64,000 bases of DNA from Aquipseudomonas alcaligenes MRY13-0052 (GTDB lineage: Bacteria > Pseudomonadota > Gammaproteobacteria > Pseudomonadales > Pseudomonadaceae): NCBI GenBank assembly GCA_000474255.1, contig BATO01000001.1:1-64000 (forward strand), written 5' to 3'. Below are positions 37,943 to 45,312 of this stretch, piece after piece. Each line of letters opens with the position of its first letter. The first letter of the stretch is position 1. The position numbers and the translations under genes are program-made. Below the pieces are notes generated by a model. The model ran no database searches, was not told where the DNA came from, and saw nothing but the letters and a program-made list of their open reading frames with translations.

Positions 37943-38545
37943 TCACACCAGTGTGCTGATGGGCAGCTCGTCCAGGGTCAGGGTGCGGGCGGCGAGGCGC
38001 AGGAACTGGTCGCTGGCCTTGAGCACCAGGCCGTTGCGGTCGAGGGCCAGCTCGCTGCTGTGGCGGCCCTGGGGTTCGCAGCGGTAGAGGGTCTGCTCCC
38101 CTTGCTGGCGCAGGCATTGATAGCGTTGGCCACGGGCCTGCACGGCGAGGCTGGGCAGGTCGATGAAGGCGACCTGGAGCTCTTCGCTCTGGCCGCATTC
38201 GAGGGCGCTGCGCTGCAGGATCGGTGTGTGGGTGAAGGGGCTGGCGGAGAGCAGCACCTGCTGGCAGGCGTCGAGGTCGCCGCGCGGCTGGCCGTCCAGG
38301 CGCCACTGGCCACGGATGTCGCGCTGCAGGCGCAGGCTGCTCTGGCCGTGGTTGTCGACCTTTATCCACAGGCTGCGGAAGCGCCAGCAGGGGTCGTAGT
38401 CGAGCACGTAGGTGGCGGCGAAACTCTGCCCGCCGGCGCTCAGCATCAAATGGCTGCTGGCATGAATGCCCGCGGCATCGATATGCAGGCGCAGGTTCTC
38501 GATGCCGGGGTTGGTCCAGGGTTTCCACACGAGGGTCTGTTGCAT
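37943..38545 (-). CDS. Putative glycolipid-binding protein (PF06475-like)
   Basis: A 200-residue protein without signal peptide that resembles the putative glycolipid-binding family with a spiral beta-roll fold. Visible cues are the opening WKPWTNPGIENLRLH, the alternating strands YVLDYDPCWRFRSLWIKV and LRLQRDIRGQWRLDG, and DLDACQQVLLSASPFTHTPIL. No enzymatic motif is seen and the family's role is not established. It is transcribed alone towards the trxB terminator. Confidence 0.75.
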   Translation of the reverse strand: MQQTLVWKPWTNPGIENLRLHIDAAGIHASSHLMLSAGGQSFAATYVLDYDPCWRFRSLWIKVDNHGQSSLRLQRDIRGQWRLDGQPRGDLDACQQVLLSASPFTHTPILQRSALECGQSEELQVAFIDLPSLAVQARGQRYQCLRQQGEQTLYRCEPQGRHSSELALDRNGLVLKASDQFLRLAARTLTLDELPISTLV

Positions 38546-38684
38546 CCATGCGACTCCGAAACTGCACGGGAAGGGGCACGCACAACGGGCGTATATGCGT
38601 AGGACACCGTCCCTGGTGTTCCCGTTACGTCGCGCAGGATACGTTGTTCCCTTTGTGACGTATGTCAGCCTTTTCTGACAGATG

Positions 38685-38705
38685 AACGGCGCTGCGAGCG
38701 CCGTT
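38685..38705 (-). terminator. Hairpin after the HopJ-family gene
   Basis: AACGGCGCT, loop GCG, AGCGCCGTT, 11 bp past the stop on the minus strand. The T run is weak (TTCATCTG). Confidence 0.6.
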
Positions 38706-38715
38706 CCGACCCGCC

Positions 38716-39054
38716 TCAGGCCTTGCGTTTGAGCGGTTCGCCGTCGAGGCGCACACCGGCCAGGCCGGTTTCCATCAGGGCGCGGATGTTGCCGTGGTCA
38801 CTGCCTTCCGGGGTCGCGAGCACCGCGCGGTAGTGCTCGCCGAAGGCCAGCAGCGCTTCGTCCAGGCCCAGGCCTTCGAGCAGGACCAGGCCGAGGGTCT
38901 TGCAGGAGCCCTCGTTCTGGCCGGCGGCGTTCTCCACCTTGCCGTTGACGAAGGCGGTGGGCTGGTAGTCGTAGCCCTCGGCGATGAACGCCAGGGTGTC
39001 GGCGAAGGCGTGCTGGCCACTACGCAGGCGGGCGCGGAAATCGATCAGGGTCAT
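38716..39054 (-). CDS. HopJ-family protein (PF08888)
   Basis: A 112-residue protein of the family named after a Pseudomonas syringae type III effector, but widespread in bacteria without such a role. Conserved parts are AFADTLAFIAEGYDYQPTAF, NAAGQNEGSCKTLGLVLLEG and FGEHYRAVLATPEGSDHGNI. It has no secretion signal I can recognise and there is no type III apparatus here, so a housekeeping role is more likely. It starts inside the DUF1244 stop codon (ATGA), so the two are coupled. Confidence 0.85.
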   Translation of the reverse strand: MTLIDFRARLRSGQHAFADTLAFIAEGYDYQPTAFVNGKVENAAGQNEGSCKTLGLVLLEGLGLDEALLAFGEHYRAVLATPEGSDHGNIRALMETGLAGVRLDGEPLKRKA

Positions 39055-39344
39055 TCTTTGTTCGCTTTGTTGAAGGCCGCTTGCTGCTCGGCACTGGCTT
39101 CTTTCTGGTACTTGGTTTTCCACTCGGCATAGGGCATGCCGTAGATCTCTTCGCGGGCCCGGTCCGGGGTGACCTCGACACCGAGGTCGTCGGCGGCGGC
39201 CTTGTACCACTTGGACAGGCAGTTGCGGCAGAAGCCGGCGAGGTTCATCAGGTCGATGTTCTGCACGTCCGGGCGGCTGCGCAGGTGCTGGACCAATTGG
39301 CGGAAGGCGGCGGCTTCGAGTTCGAGGCGTTCTTGCTCGTTCAT
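39051..39344 (-). CDS. DUF1244 family protein
   Basis: A 97-residue protein of unknown function. The family signature is complete: HLRSRPDVQNIDLMNLAGFCRNCLSKWY (Cys-x2-Cys near residues 39 and 42) and the acidic EEIYGMPYAEWKTKYQ. The Cys pair could bind metal. It is translationally coupled to the HopJ gene by a 4-bp overlap. The gene pair lies downstream of folX in the same direction with a 100-bp gap. Confidence 0.87.
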   Translation of the reverse strand: MNEQERLELEAAAFRQLVQHLRSRPDVQNIDLMNLAGFCRNCLSKWYKAAADDLGVEVTPDRAREEIYGMPYAEWKTKYQKEASAEQQAAFNKANKE

Positions 39345-39410
39345 CGCAGGTTCTCCTGGGCTCGGGATGGCGGGGCGTCGGGATGATATGAGCGGCTCCC
39401 GGCGGCGGCA

Positions 39411-39433
39411 ATGCCCGGCGAGTGGCCGGGCAT
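39411..39433 (-). terminator. Hairpin after folX
   Basis: ATGCCCGG and CCGGGCAT around a 7-nt loop, just past the folX stop on the minus strand. No T run, so weak. Confidence 0.45.
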
Positions 39434-39444
39434 CACGGGTTCTG

Positions 39445-39816
39445 TCAGCGGTGGCCGGCGAGGGTGATGGACACCGATTCGGCGAAACGCAGGGCGTGGG
39501 GCTTGTCCACTTCCACTTCGGCGTAGCGCACGCTGGGGTTGGCCATGACCAGGTCGAGAATCTCCTGGGTCAGGCGCTCCAGCAGGGCGAAGCGGTTCTC
39601 TTCGACGTGGCGGATGATTGCCTTGGTGATGGTGCGGTAGTTCAGCGCGTGCTCGATGTCGTTGCCTTCCACGGCCTCCACGGCGGGGTAGAGGATGGTC
39701 AGGTTGATCAGCACGTCCTGCTTGTTGAGGATCTCTTCTTCCTTGATCCCGATGAAGGTGCGCAGGCGCAGGTCCTTGACGCGGATTCGCGCCATTCCGG
39801 GCTCCAGTCGCGGCAT
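39445..39816 (-). CDS. folX: Dihydroneopterin triphosphate 2'-epimerase
   Basis: A 123-residue enzyme of the dihydroneopterin aldolase fold that epimerises dihydroneopterin triphosphate towards monapterin. The sequence follows FolX closely: [35 protein letters not shown], then [13 protein letters not shown] and the C-terminal [16 protein letters not shown]. The start is the ATG at 39816, 2 bp after folE. It is the last gene of the folM-folE-folX operon, which makes tetrahydromonapterin, in Pseudomonas a cofactor for phenylalanine hydroxylase. Confidence 0.93.
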   Translation of the reverse strand: MPRLEPGMARIRVKDLRLRTFIGIKEEEILNKQDVLINLTILYPAVEAVEGNDIEHALNYRTITKAIIRHVEENRFALLERLTQEILDLVMANPSVRYAEVEVDKPHALRFAESVSITLAGHR

Positions 39817-39818
39817 TG

Positions 39819-40379
39819 TTACTTGCTCCGTCCAATCAGTTGCAGGAATTCGTGGCGGGTGGTCGAGCTCTCGCGGAAGGCGCCGAGCATCACCGAGGTG
39901 AGCATCTGCGAGTTCTGCTTCTCCACGCCACGCATCATCATGCACATGTGCTGGGCCTCGATGACCACGGCGACGCCGGCGGCGCCGGTCACGCTCTGGA
40001 TCGCCTCGGCGATCTGCCGGGTGAGGTTCTCCTGGATCTGCAGGCGCCGCGCGAACATGTCGACGATGCGCGCCACCTTGGACAGCCCCAGCACCTTGCC
40101 GGTGGGAATGTACGCCACATGGGCCTTGCCGATGAAGGGCAGCAGGTGGTGCTCGCAGAGGGAATAGAGCTCGATGTCCCGCACGATGACCATCTCGTCG
40201 TTGTCGGACGCGAACAGCGCACCGTTGACGATCTCGTCCAGCGATTGCTCGTAGCCGTGGCACAGGTAGCGCATGGCCTTGGCGGCGCGCTTGGGGGTGT
40301 CCAGCAGGCCTTCGCGCTGCGGGTCTTCGCCCAGGCCGAGAAGGATTTCCCGGTAATGGTGGGGCAGTTGTTCGCTCAT
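39819..40379 (-). CDS. folE: GTP cyclohydrolase I
   Basis: A 186-residue enzyme that opens GTP to dihydroneopterin triphosphate, the first pterin step. The zinc ligands are all present: Cys75 and His78 in SLCEHHLLP, and Cys146 in QHMCMMMRG. It is shorter than the E. coli enzyme at the N-terminus but complete in the core. The ATG at 40379 was chosen; a frame to 40421 overlaps folM. It sits between folM (22-bp gap) and folX. From memory, folE is among the light-induced genes of P. putida. Confidence 0.93.
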   Translation of the reverse strand: MSEQLPHHYREILLGLGEDPQREGLLDTPKRAAKAMRYLCHGYEQSLDEIVNGALFASDNDEMVIVRDIELYSLCEHHLLPFIGKAHVAYIPTGKVLGLSKVARIVDMFARRLQIQENLTRQIAEAIQSVTGAAGVAVVIEAQHMCMMMRGVEKQNSQMLTSVMLGAFRESSTTRHEFLQLIGRSK

Positions 40380-40401
40380 CGATGGTTTCCTCGCGGCCGC
40401 C

Positions 40402-41112
40402 TCACTTGAGGTGACGGCCACCGTTCAGTGTCAGGGTGGTGCCGGTGACGTAGGGGTTGTCCAGCAGGTAGCGCAGGCCCTGGTAGACCACCTCGGCGCC
40501 CGGCTCGATGCCCAGCGCGGATTTGGCCAGGGTCTTCTCGCGGTACGCCGCGTCGTCGTTGTCGTTGAACATCACCAGCGCCGGGGCGATGCCGTTGACC
40601 TTGATGGCCGGGGCGTAGCGCGCGGCGAAGGAGAGGGTGAGGTTGTCCAGCCCGGCCTTGCTGGCGCAGTAGGCGATGCGCTTCTCGCTGCCCTTGCGCG
40701 CCACGTCGTCGCTGATGTGGACGATGTCGGCCGGGCCGCCGTGGCGCAGCAGCGCTTCGGCATGCAGGTTGATCAGGTAGGGCGCCAGCATGTGCACGCT
40801 GAACATCCGCTGGAAGGCCTCGGCTTCGTGGCCGGGGGCTTCGGTGAGCCAGTCGGAGGCGTTGTGCACGATGGCCCGCAGGTGCGGGGTGGCGGCCTTG
40901 AGACGTTCGATGAAGGCGAGGATCCCGGCTTCGTCCGAGAAGTCCGCCGCGATCACGCAGGCCCCGCGCTCACGCAGGCGGTGCACGCCGTCGCGCTCGG
41001 TGCGGTAGCTGATGATCACCGGCTGGCCGTCGTCCAGCAGGCGCTCGGCGCAATGCAGGCCCACGCGCTGGCTGGCACCGGTGATCAGGATGGGAGCGGC
41101 CGAAGGGCTCAT
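40402..41112 (-). CDS. folM: Dihydromonapterin reductase (SDR)
   Basis: A 236-residue short-chain dehydrogenase that reduces dihydromonapterin (and weakly dihydrofolate) with NADPH. The cofactor motif is TGASQRVG at residues 11-18 with Arg in the position typical for pteridine reductases, followed by YRTE; the catalytic Tyr and Lys are in AYCASKAGL. The ATG at 41112 has GAGG 5 nt upstream. It heads the folM-folE-folX operon; a candidate promoter with a TGTACA box over its -35 lies 50-80 bp upstream. Confidence 0.92.
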   Translation of the reverse strand: MSPSAAPILITGASQRVGLHCAERLLDDGQPVIISYRTERDGVHRLRERGACVIAADFSDEAGILAFIERLKAATPHLRAIVHNASDWLTEAPGHEAEAFQRMFSVHMLAPYLINLHAEALLRHGGPADIVHISDDVARKGSEKRIAYCASKAGLDNLTLSFAARYAPAIKVNGIAPALVMFNDNDDAAYREKTLAKSALGIEPGAEVVYQGLRYLLDNPYVTGTTLTLNGGRHLK

Positions 41113-41161
41113 GGGGGCCTCGAGGCAGGACGATGCCCGGGGTGGGGCGGAATGCTGAAAA

Positions 41162-41189
41162 CTTATACCAGATGCCCGTATTTGTACAA
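41162..41189 (-). promoter_or_regulatory. Predicted folM-folE-folX promoter with a TGTACA box
   Basis: On the minus strand, TTGTAC (41184-41189) is 16 nt upstream of TATAAG (41162-41167), and transcription would start about 43 nt before folM. The -35 element overlaps a TGTACA box (41183-41188), the same hexamer as in the paired sites at 41284-41306 and 43146-43168. I see no clear partner hexamer at 17-bp distance here. Confidence 0.55.
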
Positions 41190-41280
41190 TTGTTGGCGCC
41201 GCAAAAATGCGAATTCCGACTGAGATTTCAGTCAAGGCCTTGATTTATGTGGGGTTATAGAGGCGTCGGGCGCGTTTCGT

Positions 41281-41309
41281 GGTTGTACAGGTGTCGCGCC
41301 TGTACAACC
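41281..41309. promoter_or_regulatory. Perfect 11-bp inverted repeat with TGTACA-N11-TGTACA
   Basis: GGTTGTACAGG (41281-41291) and CCTGTACAACC (41299-41309) are exact inverted copies with a 7-nt spacer; each arm holds TGTACA. The layout is that of MlrA/LitR-type operators. It lies upstream of folM and 10 bp past the stop of the ABM-like gene. No T run follows on either side, so a terminator is less likely. Confidence 0.65.
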
Positions 41310-41318
41310 TTTGTGACG

Positions 41319-41888
41319 TTATCGCGAGGGAGCGGTGGCGCCTGGGCGGCGGGCGCGGGGTGCTGGTGCGTTGAGCCAGAGGGCCAGCAGGCGGGTGGAC
41401 AACGGGATGAACCAATAGGTCATCAGCGGCGTCAGCGCCAGGGTGCTGAGGAGGATGCGCAGGACCAGCGGCAGGTCGGCCAGCCAGGGACCGAAGCACA
41501 GGTTGAAACCCAGCGACACCGGGAAGAACGCCAGCCAGATGGCCACGCTCTGCTTCCAGCGTGGCGGGCGGCGATCGGCACTGCCGAACCAGGCGTCCAG
41601 GCCCAGGGCGCGGTGTTCATGGGGCTGCTCGAAGAGGCCGGCGCCGCGCTCCAGCCAGGCGCGGCGCGAAGCGGAGTGCTCCCAGGCCGACAGGGTCGAC
41701 TCGTCCGCAAAGCGGAAGATCATCTGGAATTCGTCGTCTTCGGGAGGCGGCGCGAGCACGCCTGAGCCGAGGTAGCCGGGGAAGTCGGCAGCCAGTTGCT
41801 CGCCTTCGCGCAGCCAGGCCATGAAATCGGAATAGCGCTCGCGGGAAACGCGGCGCGCCACCATAAGGGTGACGGGGTCGGCAGACAT
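41319..41888 (-). CDS. ABM-like protein with C-terminal membrane segments
   Basis: A 189-residue protein. The first 95 residues look like an antibiotic-biosynthesis-monooxygenase-type ferredoxin-like domain (VTLMVARRVSRERYSDFMAWL, FPGYLGSGVLAPP, FQMIFRFADESTLSAWE). The rest carries two hydrophobic helices (about 118-137 and 144-165), so the protein is anchored in the inner membrane. Related ABM-membrane fusions have no proven function. The ATG at 41888 has GGAG 8 nt upstream. It is upstream of folM in the same direction and divergent from the LitR-type gene, so it may belong to the same regulon. Confidence 0.8.
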   Translation of the reverse strand: MSADPVTLMVARRVSRERYSDFMAWLREGEQLAADFPGYLGSGVLAPPPEDDEFQMIFRFADESTLSAWEHSASRRAWLERGAGLFEQPHEHRALGLDAWFGSADRRPPRWKQSVAIWLAFFPVSLGFNLCFGPWLADLPLVLRILLSTLALTPLMTYWFIPLSTRLLALWLNAPAPRARRPGATAPSR

Positions 41889-42159
41889 CGTGTATCTCCA
41901 CTGAACGGGCACCCGGCCGGGTAGGCGGGGCGCGAAACGCAGCCCGGGGTGATGGGCTGCGTATTCGAAGAGGCAAGGATTATTCCGGATTCGCCAAAAA
42001 TCTCCAGGGGTACGTCTCCTCGCGGGTTGCAGGCGGACAGCCGGTCGCTGGCGTCGCCCGTTGCACCAGGCAGGTGCGCCCGCCCGTCAGACATGCATTC
42101 GAGCGCGAGGCCCGTGCTGGGTTAAACTCAGGCGCATCGTCCATCCATCGCAGCCGATC

Positions 42160-43110
42160 ATGATCGAACCCGCCGCCGCCCCTCAGGCCGATATCGCCAT
42201 GCAGCAGGAAGAACTGTTCCCCATCCGCGAGGTTTCCCGCCTCACTGGCGTCAACCCGGTCACCCTGCGTGCGTGGGAGCGACGCTATGGCCTGATCAAG
42301 CCGACCCGCACCGACAGCGGCCATCGCCTCTATTCCTTCGCCGACATCGAGGCGGTGCGCAACATCCTCGCCTGGATGGATCGCGGCGTGGCGGTGAGCA
42401 AGGTGGGCACCATCCTGGCCCGCAGCGCCCAGGCCAAGGCACCGGCGGTGCCGGCCTACCAGGGCGTGGCGAGCGCCGAGTGGGTCGAGCTCCAGGCGCA
42501 GCTGCGCCGGGTCCTGGCGAGCTTCGACGAAGCAGGCGTGGAACGTCTCTACGGCCAGGTGTTCTCCACCTACCCGGTCCCGGTGGCGTTCCAGGATGTC
42601 CTGATGCCGGTGTGGCGCGACCTGTTGCTGCGTCAGGACGAATACGGGGCGGCCAGCGAATGGGCCTTCCTCGACGCCTTCCTGCGCGCGCGGGTGCTGC
42701 AGCGGCTGCAGCTGGCGCGCAATCTCGCGGGTGACCGTGTGCTGCTGGCCCCCATTCCCGGCGAATGCCGTGAGCTGGAGCTGCTGGTGGCCGGCCTGCT
42801 GATGGGCAGCGATGAGGTGGCAGTCAGCGTCCTGGGGCTCGAGCAACCCCTCCAGGAGCTGGCGCTGGTCTGCGAGAAGATGCGGCCCCAGGCGCTGGTG
42901 CTGTTCTCCAACCACCCGCCGCAGGACGATGCGGCCAGCCGCCTGTCACGTCTCGCCCTGACCCTCGATTGCCCCCTGGCCCTGGCCGGTGAGGCGGCGG
43001 ACCTCCTGGGAGACAGCCTCGATGGCTCGCCCGTCGCCTGCCTGGGCAGCGACGGTCGCTCGATGCAGCGGCGTCTGGCGCAGTTCCTTGCGGGGCACCT
43101 GGACACCTGA
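42160..43110 (+). CDS. LitR/CarH-like MerR family regulator without an evident B12-histidine motif
   Basis: A 316-residue regulator. The MerR DNA-binding domain lies at about residues 20-85 (FPIREVSRLTGVNPVTLRAWE, RRYGLIKPTRTDSGHRLYS). The C-terminal part resembles the helical cap and Rossmann fold of B12-binding light sensors (FQDVLMPVWRDLL, VLLAPIPGECRELELLVAGLL), but I do not see the DxHxxG cobalamin ligand motif of CarH. This fits the B12-independent Pseudomonas LitR group that works with short LOV proteins; such a LOV gene lies 193 bp away, convergent. ATG 42160 is preferred; ATG 42199 is possible. Confidence 0.85.
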   Translation: MIEPAAAPQADIAMQQEELFPIREVSRLTGVNPVTLRAWERRYGLIKPTRTDSGHRLYSFADIEAVRNILAWMDRGVAVSKVGTILARSAQAKAPAVPAYQGVASAEWVELQAQLRRVLASFDEAGVERLYGQVFSTYPVPVAFQDVLMPVWRDLLLRQDEYGAASEWAFLDAFLRARVLQRLQLARNLAGDRVLLAPIPGECRELELLVAGLLMGSDEVAVSVLGLEQPLQELALVCEKMRPQALVLFSNHPPQDDAASRLSRLALTLDCPLALAGEAADLLGDSLDGSPVACLGSDGRSMQRRLAQFLAGHLDT

Positions 43111-43145
43111 TTGGATGCGTGTTTAAAAATTGTCGATGCGATTCC

Positions 43146-43168
43146 TGTACAAAACAATTTTATGTACA
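43146..43168. promoter_or_regulatory. TGTACA-N11-TGTACA site between the LitR-type and LOV genes
   Basis: Two TGTACA boxes (43146-43151 and 43163-43168) separated by an AT-rich 11-nt spacer, in an AT-rich pocket 36 bp after the MerR stop. Spacing equals that of the site near folM. On the minus strand, one box forms a possible -35 (TTGTAC) 17 nt from TTTTTA. It lies between the 3' ends of two genes, so what it controls is unclear. Confidence 0.6.
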
Positions 43169-43262
43169 AGAATTGGCTGTGAGCCTTCCAACTGCGCAAC
43201 CGGCCGCCAACGCGTCCCCCTCCTTGTTCCTCTTCGGCCGCCGGTCTTTTATTCCCACAAGG

Positions 43263-43283
43263 CGCCCCGCCTCGCGCGGGGCG
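43263..43283. terminator. Hairpin between the convergent MerR and LOV genes
   Basis: CGCCCCGC and GCGGGGCG around CTCGC, 21 bp past the LOV stop. A TTTTATT stretch lies just beyond it on the plus-strand left side, so on the minus strand it is followed by AATAAAA rather than T. Likely a modest terminator. Confidence 0.55.
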
Positions 43284-43303
43284 TCTCGTTCCGGCTCGGC
43301 AGC

Positions 43304-43747
43304 TCAGCCCTTGGCCGCCAGCTCCGCCTTCAAGGCCGCCACTTCCGCCTCCAGTTCGCGGACACGCTGCCGTGCCTCGATCTCGGGCGTGACGTTCTTC
43401 TGGATGCCGATGAAATAGGTCAACTGGTCACCCTCGTTGAACACCGGGGTGATGGACAGCTCGTTCCAGAAGGGGCTGCCGTCCTTGCGGTAGTTGCGCA
43501 CGATCTGCCGGCACGGTTCGCCCTTGCGAATCGCCTGGCGGATGGCGGCGAGGGCGACCTGGTCGCGGTCCTCGCCCTGCAGGAAACGGCAGTCCTGATA
43601 GAGGATGTCGTCGCGGGCGTAGCCGGTGAGTTGCTCGAAGGCGCGGTTGGCGTAGATGAGGATGTTGTCCTCGCCCTCCTGCTCGGCGACGACAATGCCG
43701 TCGTTGGACGCGTCGATCACCAGTTGCAGCAGCTTGGCGTTGATCAT
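43304..43747 (-). CDS. Short LOV-domain blue-light photoreceptor (PpSB-LOV-like)
   Basis: A 147-residue cytoplasmic protein: a single LOV (flavin-binding PAS) domain followed by a short C-terminal coiled coil (VRELEAEVAALKAEL). The photoactive cysteine is Cys53 in QDCRFLQGEDRDQ; other FMN-binding cues are NYRKDGSPFWNELSITP and YFIGIQKNV. Length and sequence match the PpSB1/PpSB2-LOV proteins of P. putida, in which Cys53 forms the flavin adduct under blue light. There is no effector domain, so it must act through a partner, very probably the neighbouring LitR-type regulator. It ends 193 bp from that gene, convergent. Confidence 0.93.
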   Translation of the reverse strand: MINAKLLQLVIDASNDGIVVAEQEGEDNILIYANRAFEQLTGYARDDILYQDCRFLQGEDRDQVALAAIRQAIRKGEPCRQIVRNYRKDGSPFWNELSITPVFNEGDQLTYFIGIQKNVTPEIEARQRVRELEAEVAALKAELAAKG

Positions 43748-43849
43748 GTAGAGGCTCTCGGTTCGGTGGCTCCGAGATTCTAAGACATCGGCCCAGGCTT
43801 TCCACTTGCGGCATAATGCGCGCCGTTTGCCAACGTTTCAGGAGTTGTC

Positions 43850-44302
43850 ATGAAAGTCGCCATTCTCTCCGGGTCGGTCTATGGCACCGCCGAAGAAGTT
43901 GCCCGCCATGCCGAGCGCCTGCTCAAGGCCGCCGGTTTCGAGGCCTGGCACAAGGCCCACATGGGGCTCGACGAGCTCAAGGCCTTCGCCCCGGACGCCT
44001 TCCTCACCGTGACCTCGACCACCGGTATGGGCGAGTTGCCGGACAACCTGCTGCCGCTGTACCACAGCATCCGCGACCAACTCCCCGACTGGCGCGGCCG
44101 CCCCGGTGCCGTGCTGGCCCTGGGCGATTCCAGCTACGACGTGTTCTGCGGCGGCGGCGAGCAGGTGCGCGAGCTCTATGCCGAGCTGGGCATCCGCGAA
44201 GTGGTGGACATGCTGCGGGTGGATTCCAGCGAAACCGTGACCCCTGAGGTCGACGCCGAACCCTGGATCGCCGAGCTCATCCAGGCCCTGCGCAGCGCCT
44301 GA
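43850..44302 (+). CDS. Flavodoxin (MioC-like)
   Basis: A 150-residue FMN-binding electron carrier. The phosphate loop is SGSVYGTAEEVA at about residues 7-18, and further FMN contacts are in TSTTGMGELPDNL and LALGDSSYDVFCGGG. It resembles MioC/short flavodoxins that donate electrons to biosynthetic enzymes. A CATAAT-like -10 lies about 40 bp upstream and CAGGAG precedes the ATG. It is divergent from the LOV gene with 102 bp between; from memory it corresponds to PA3435. Confidence 0.9.
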   Translation: MKVAILSGSVYGTAEEVARHAERLLKAAGFEAWHKAHMGLDELKAFAPDAFLTVTSTTGMGELPDNLLPLYHSIRDQLPDWRGRPGAVLALGDSSYDVFCGGGEQVRELYAELGIREVVDMLRVDSSETVTPEVDAEPWIAELIQALRSA

Positions 44303-44323
44303 CTTCCCCGACACGCGGCCCGG

Positions 44324-45214
44324 TCAGTCCCGGGCCAGCGGTCCCTTCTCCCGCAGCAGCGCCAGCCAGGCCTGCGCCGCATTCGACAGATAACCCCCGC
44401 GCCGCCAGACGAAGGCGATGTCCCAGCGCAGGTCCGGTTCGCGCAACGGCAGCCGGACGATGCCCGGGCGCTCCAGGTGCCGGGCGACGATGCGCGGCAG
44501 CAGCACCACGCCCTGGCCGGCCGCCACCAGCGCCGCGAGGAAATCCGCCTGGCCGCTGCGCCCGGCTTCCCGTGGGGTGAAGCCGGCCTGCTTGCACGCC
44601 TGCAGCAGGCGGTCGTTGAGGGTGAAGCTCTGCTGGTAGAGCAGGAAGGCCGAGTCGGCGAGCTGGGCCAGGGCCAGGCTCGGCTGGTCGTGCAGCGGGT
44701 GGTCGGCCGGTAGCAGCACATCCAGCGGTTCGTTGCAGAACGGCTGGTGGTCGAAGGCCGGGTCGCTGGGAGTCAGACCGCCGCTGAGTTCCAGCTCGCC
44801 CTGGAGGATCGCCTGCTCCAGCAATTTGCTGCCGCCCTCGGCCAGGTGCACGTTGATGTTCGGGTAGCGCCGGCGGTATTCGCTGAACAGCTCGGCGAAG
44901 AGCACCTCGCCCCCCAGCAGCGGCAGGCCCAGGCGCAGCTCGCCGCGTTGCAGCTGGCTGAGGTCGTGCAGCTCGCTTTGCAGGTCCTGGCGCAGGCGCA
45001 GCATCTCCTCGGCGCGGCGCAGCACCAGGGCGCCGGCTTCGGTGAGGCGCAGGTGCGGGCCGTTGCGCTCCAGCAGTTGCACGTCCAGGCGCTGTTCGAG
45101 CTGGGCCACCTGCTTGCTGATGGTTGACTGGGTGGCATGCAGGGCGCGCCCGGCCTGGGTGAAGCCGCCCTGGCGGACGACTTCGACGAAGCTGCGGAGC
45201 TGGTTGAATTCCAT
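44324..45214 (-). CDS. LysR family transcriptional regulator
   Basis: A 296-residue regulator. The winged helix-turn-helix is at residues 1-60 (MEFNQLRSFVEVVRQGGFT, ATQSTISKQVAQLEQRL), followed by the usual two-lobed inducer domain (LRLGLPLLGGEVLFAELF). The ATG at 45214 starts the conserved N-terminus. It is divergent from the CidA/LrgA gene across 98 bp, like CidR beside cidAB, so it probably activates that pair, for instance under acetate or overflow conditions; this is inference by position. Confidence 0.9.
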   Translation of the reverse strand: MEFNQLRSFVEVVRQGGFTQAGRALHATQSTISKQVAQLEQRLDVQLLERNGPHLRLTEAGALVLRRAEEMLRLRQDLQSELHDLSQLQRGELRLGLPLLGGEVLFAELFSEYRRRYPNINVHLAEGGSKLLEQAILQGELELSGGLTPSDPAFDHQPFCNEPLDVLLPADHPLHDQPSLALAQLADSAFLLYQQSFTLNDRLLQACKQAGFTPREAGRSGQADFLAALVAAGQGVVLLPRIVARHLERPGIVRLPLREPDLRWDIAFVWRRGGYLSNAAQAWLALLREKGPLARD

Positions 45215-45312
45215 CGCTGTATTCCAATATAGAATGGCTGCAAGTCGAACAATTCGCTTTTGGGATGATAGGCGCGGTTCTAAGCTGGTGGCCAGTTCCG
45301 GAGTCACCCGCC

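Noticed and set aside
38663-38680. TGTCAG-N6-CTGACA inverted repeat upstream of the glycolipid-binding gene as an operator
   Set aside because: It is a short 6-bp dyad over 115 bp from the start with no second copy; too weak to annotate.
38716-39054. HopJ-family gene as evidence of a type III secretion effector
   Set aside because: No secretion apparatus, chaperone or hrp-type promoter is seen nearby, and the family is common in bacteria without type III secretion.
41281-41309. Inverted repeat read as a terminator for the ABM-like gene
   Set aside because: No T run follows on either strand, and TGTACA boxes with the same spacing recur elsewhere; an operator is the better reading, though a role in both is possible.
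43119-43418. Small plus-strand gene in the gap between the MerR and LOV genes
   Set aside because: The frame runs into the antisense of the LOV 3' end, has no convincing ribosome site and no conserved pattern.
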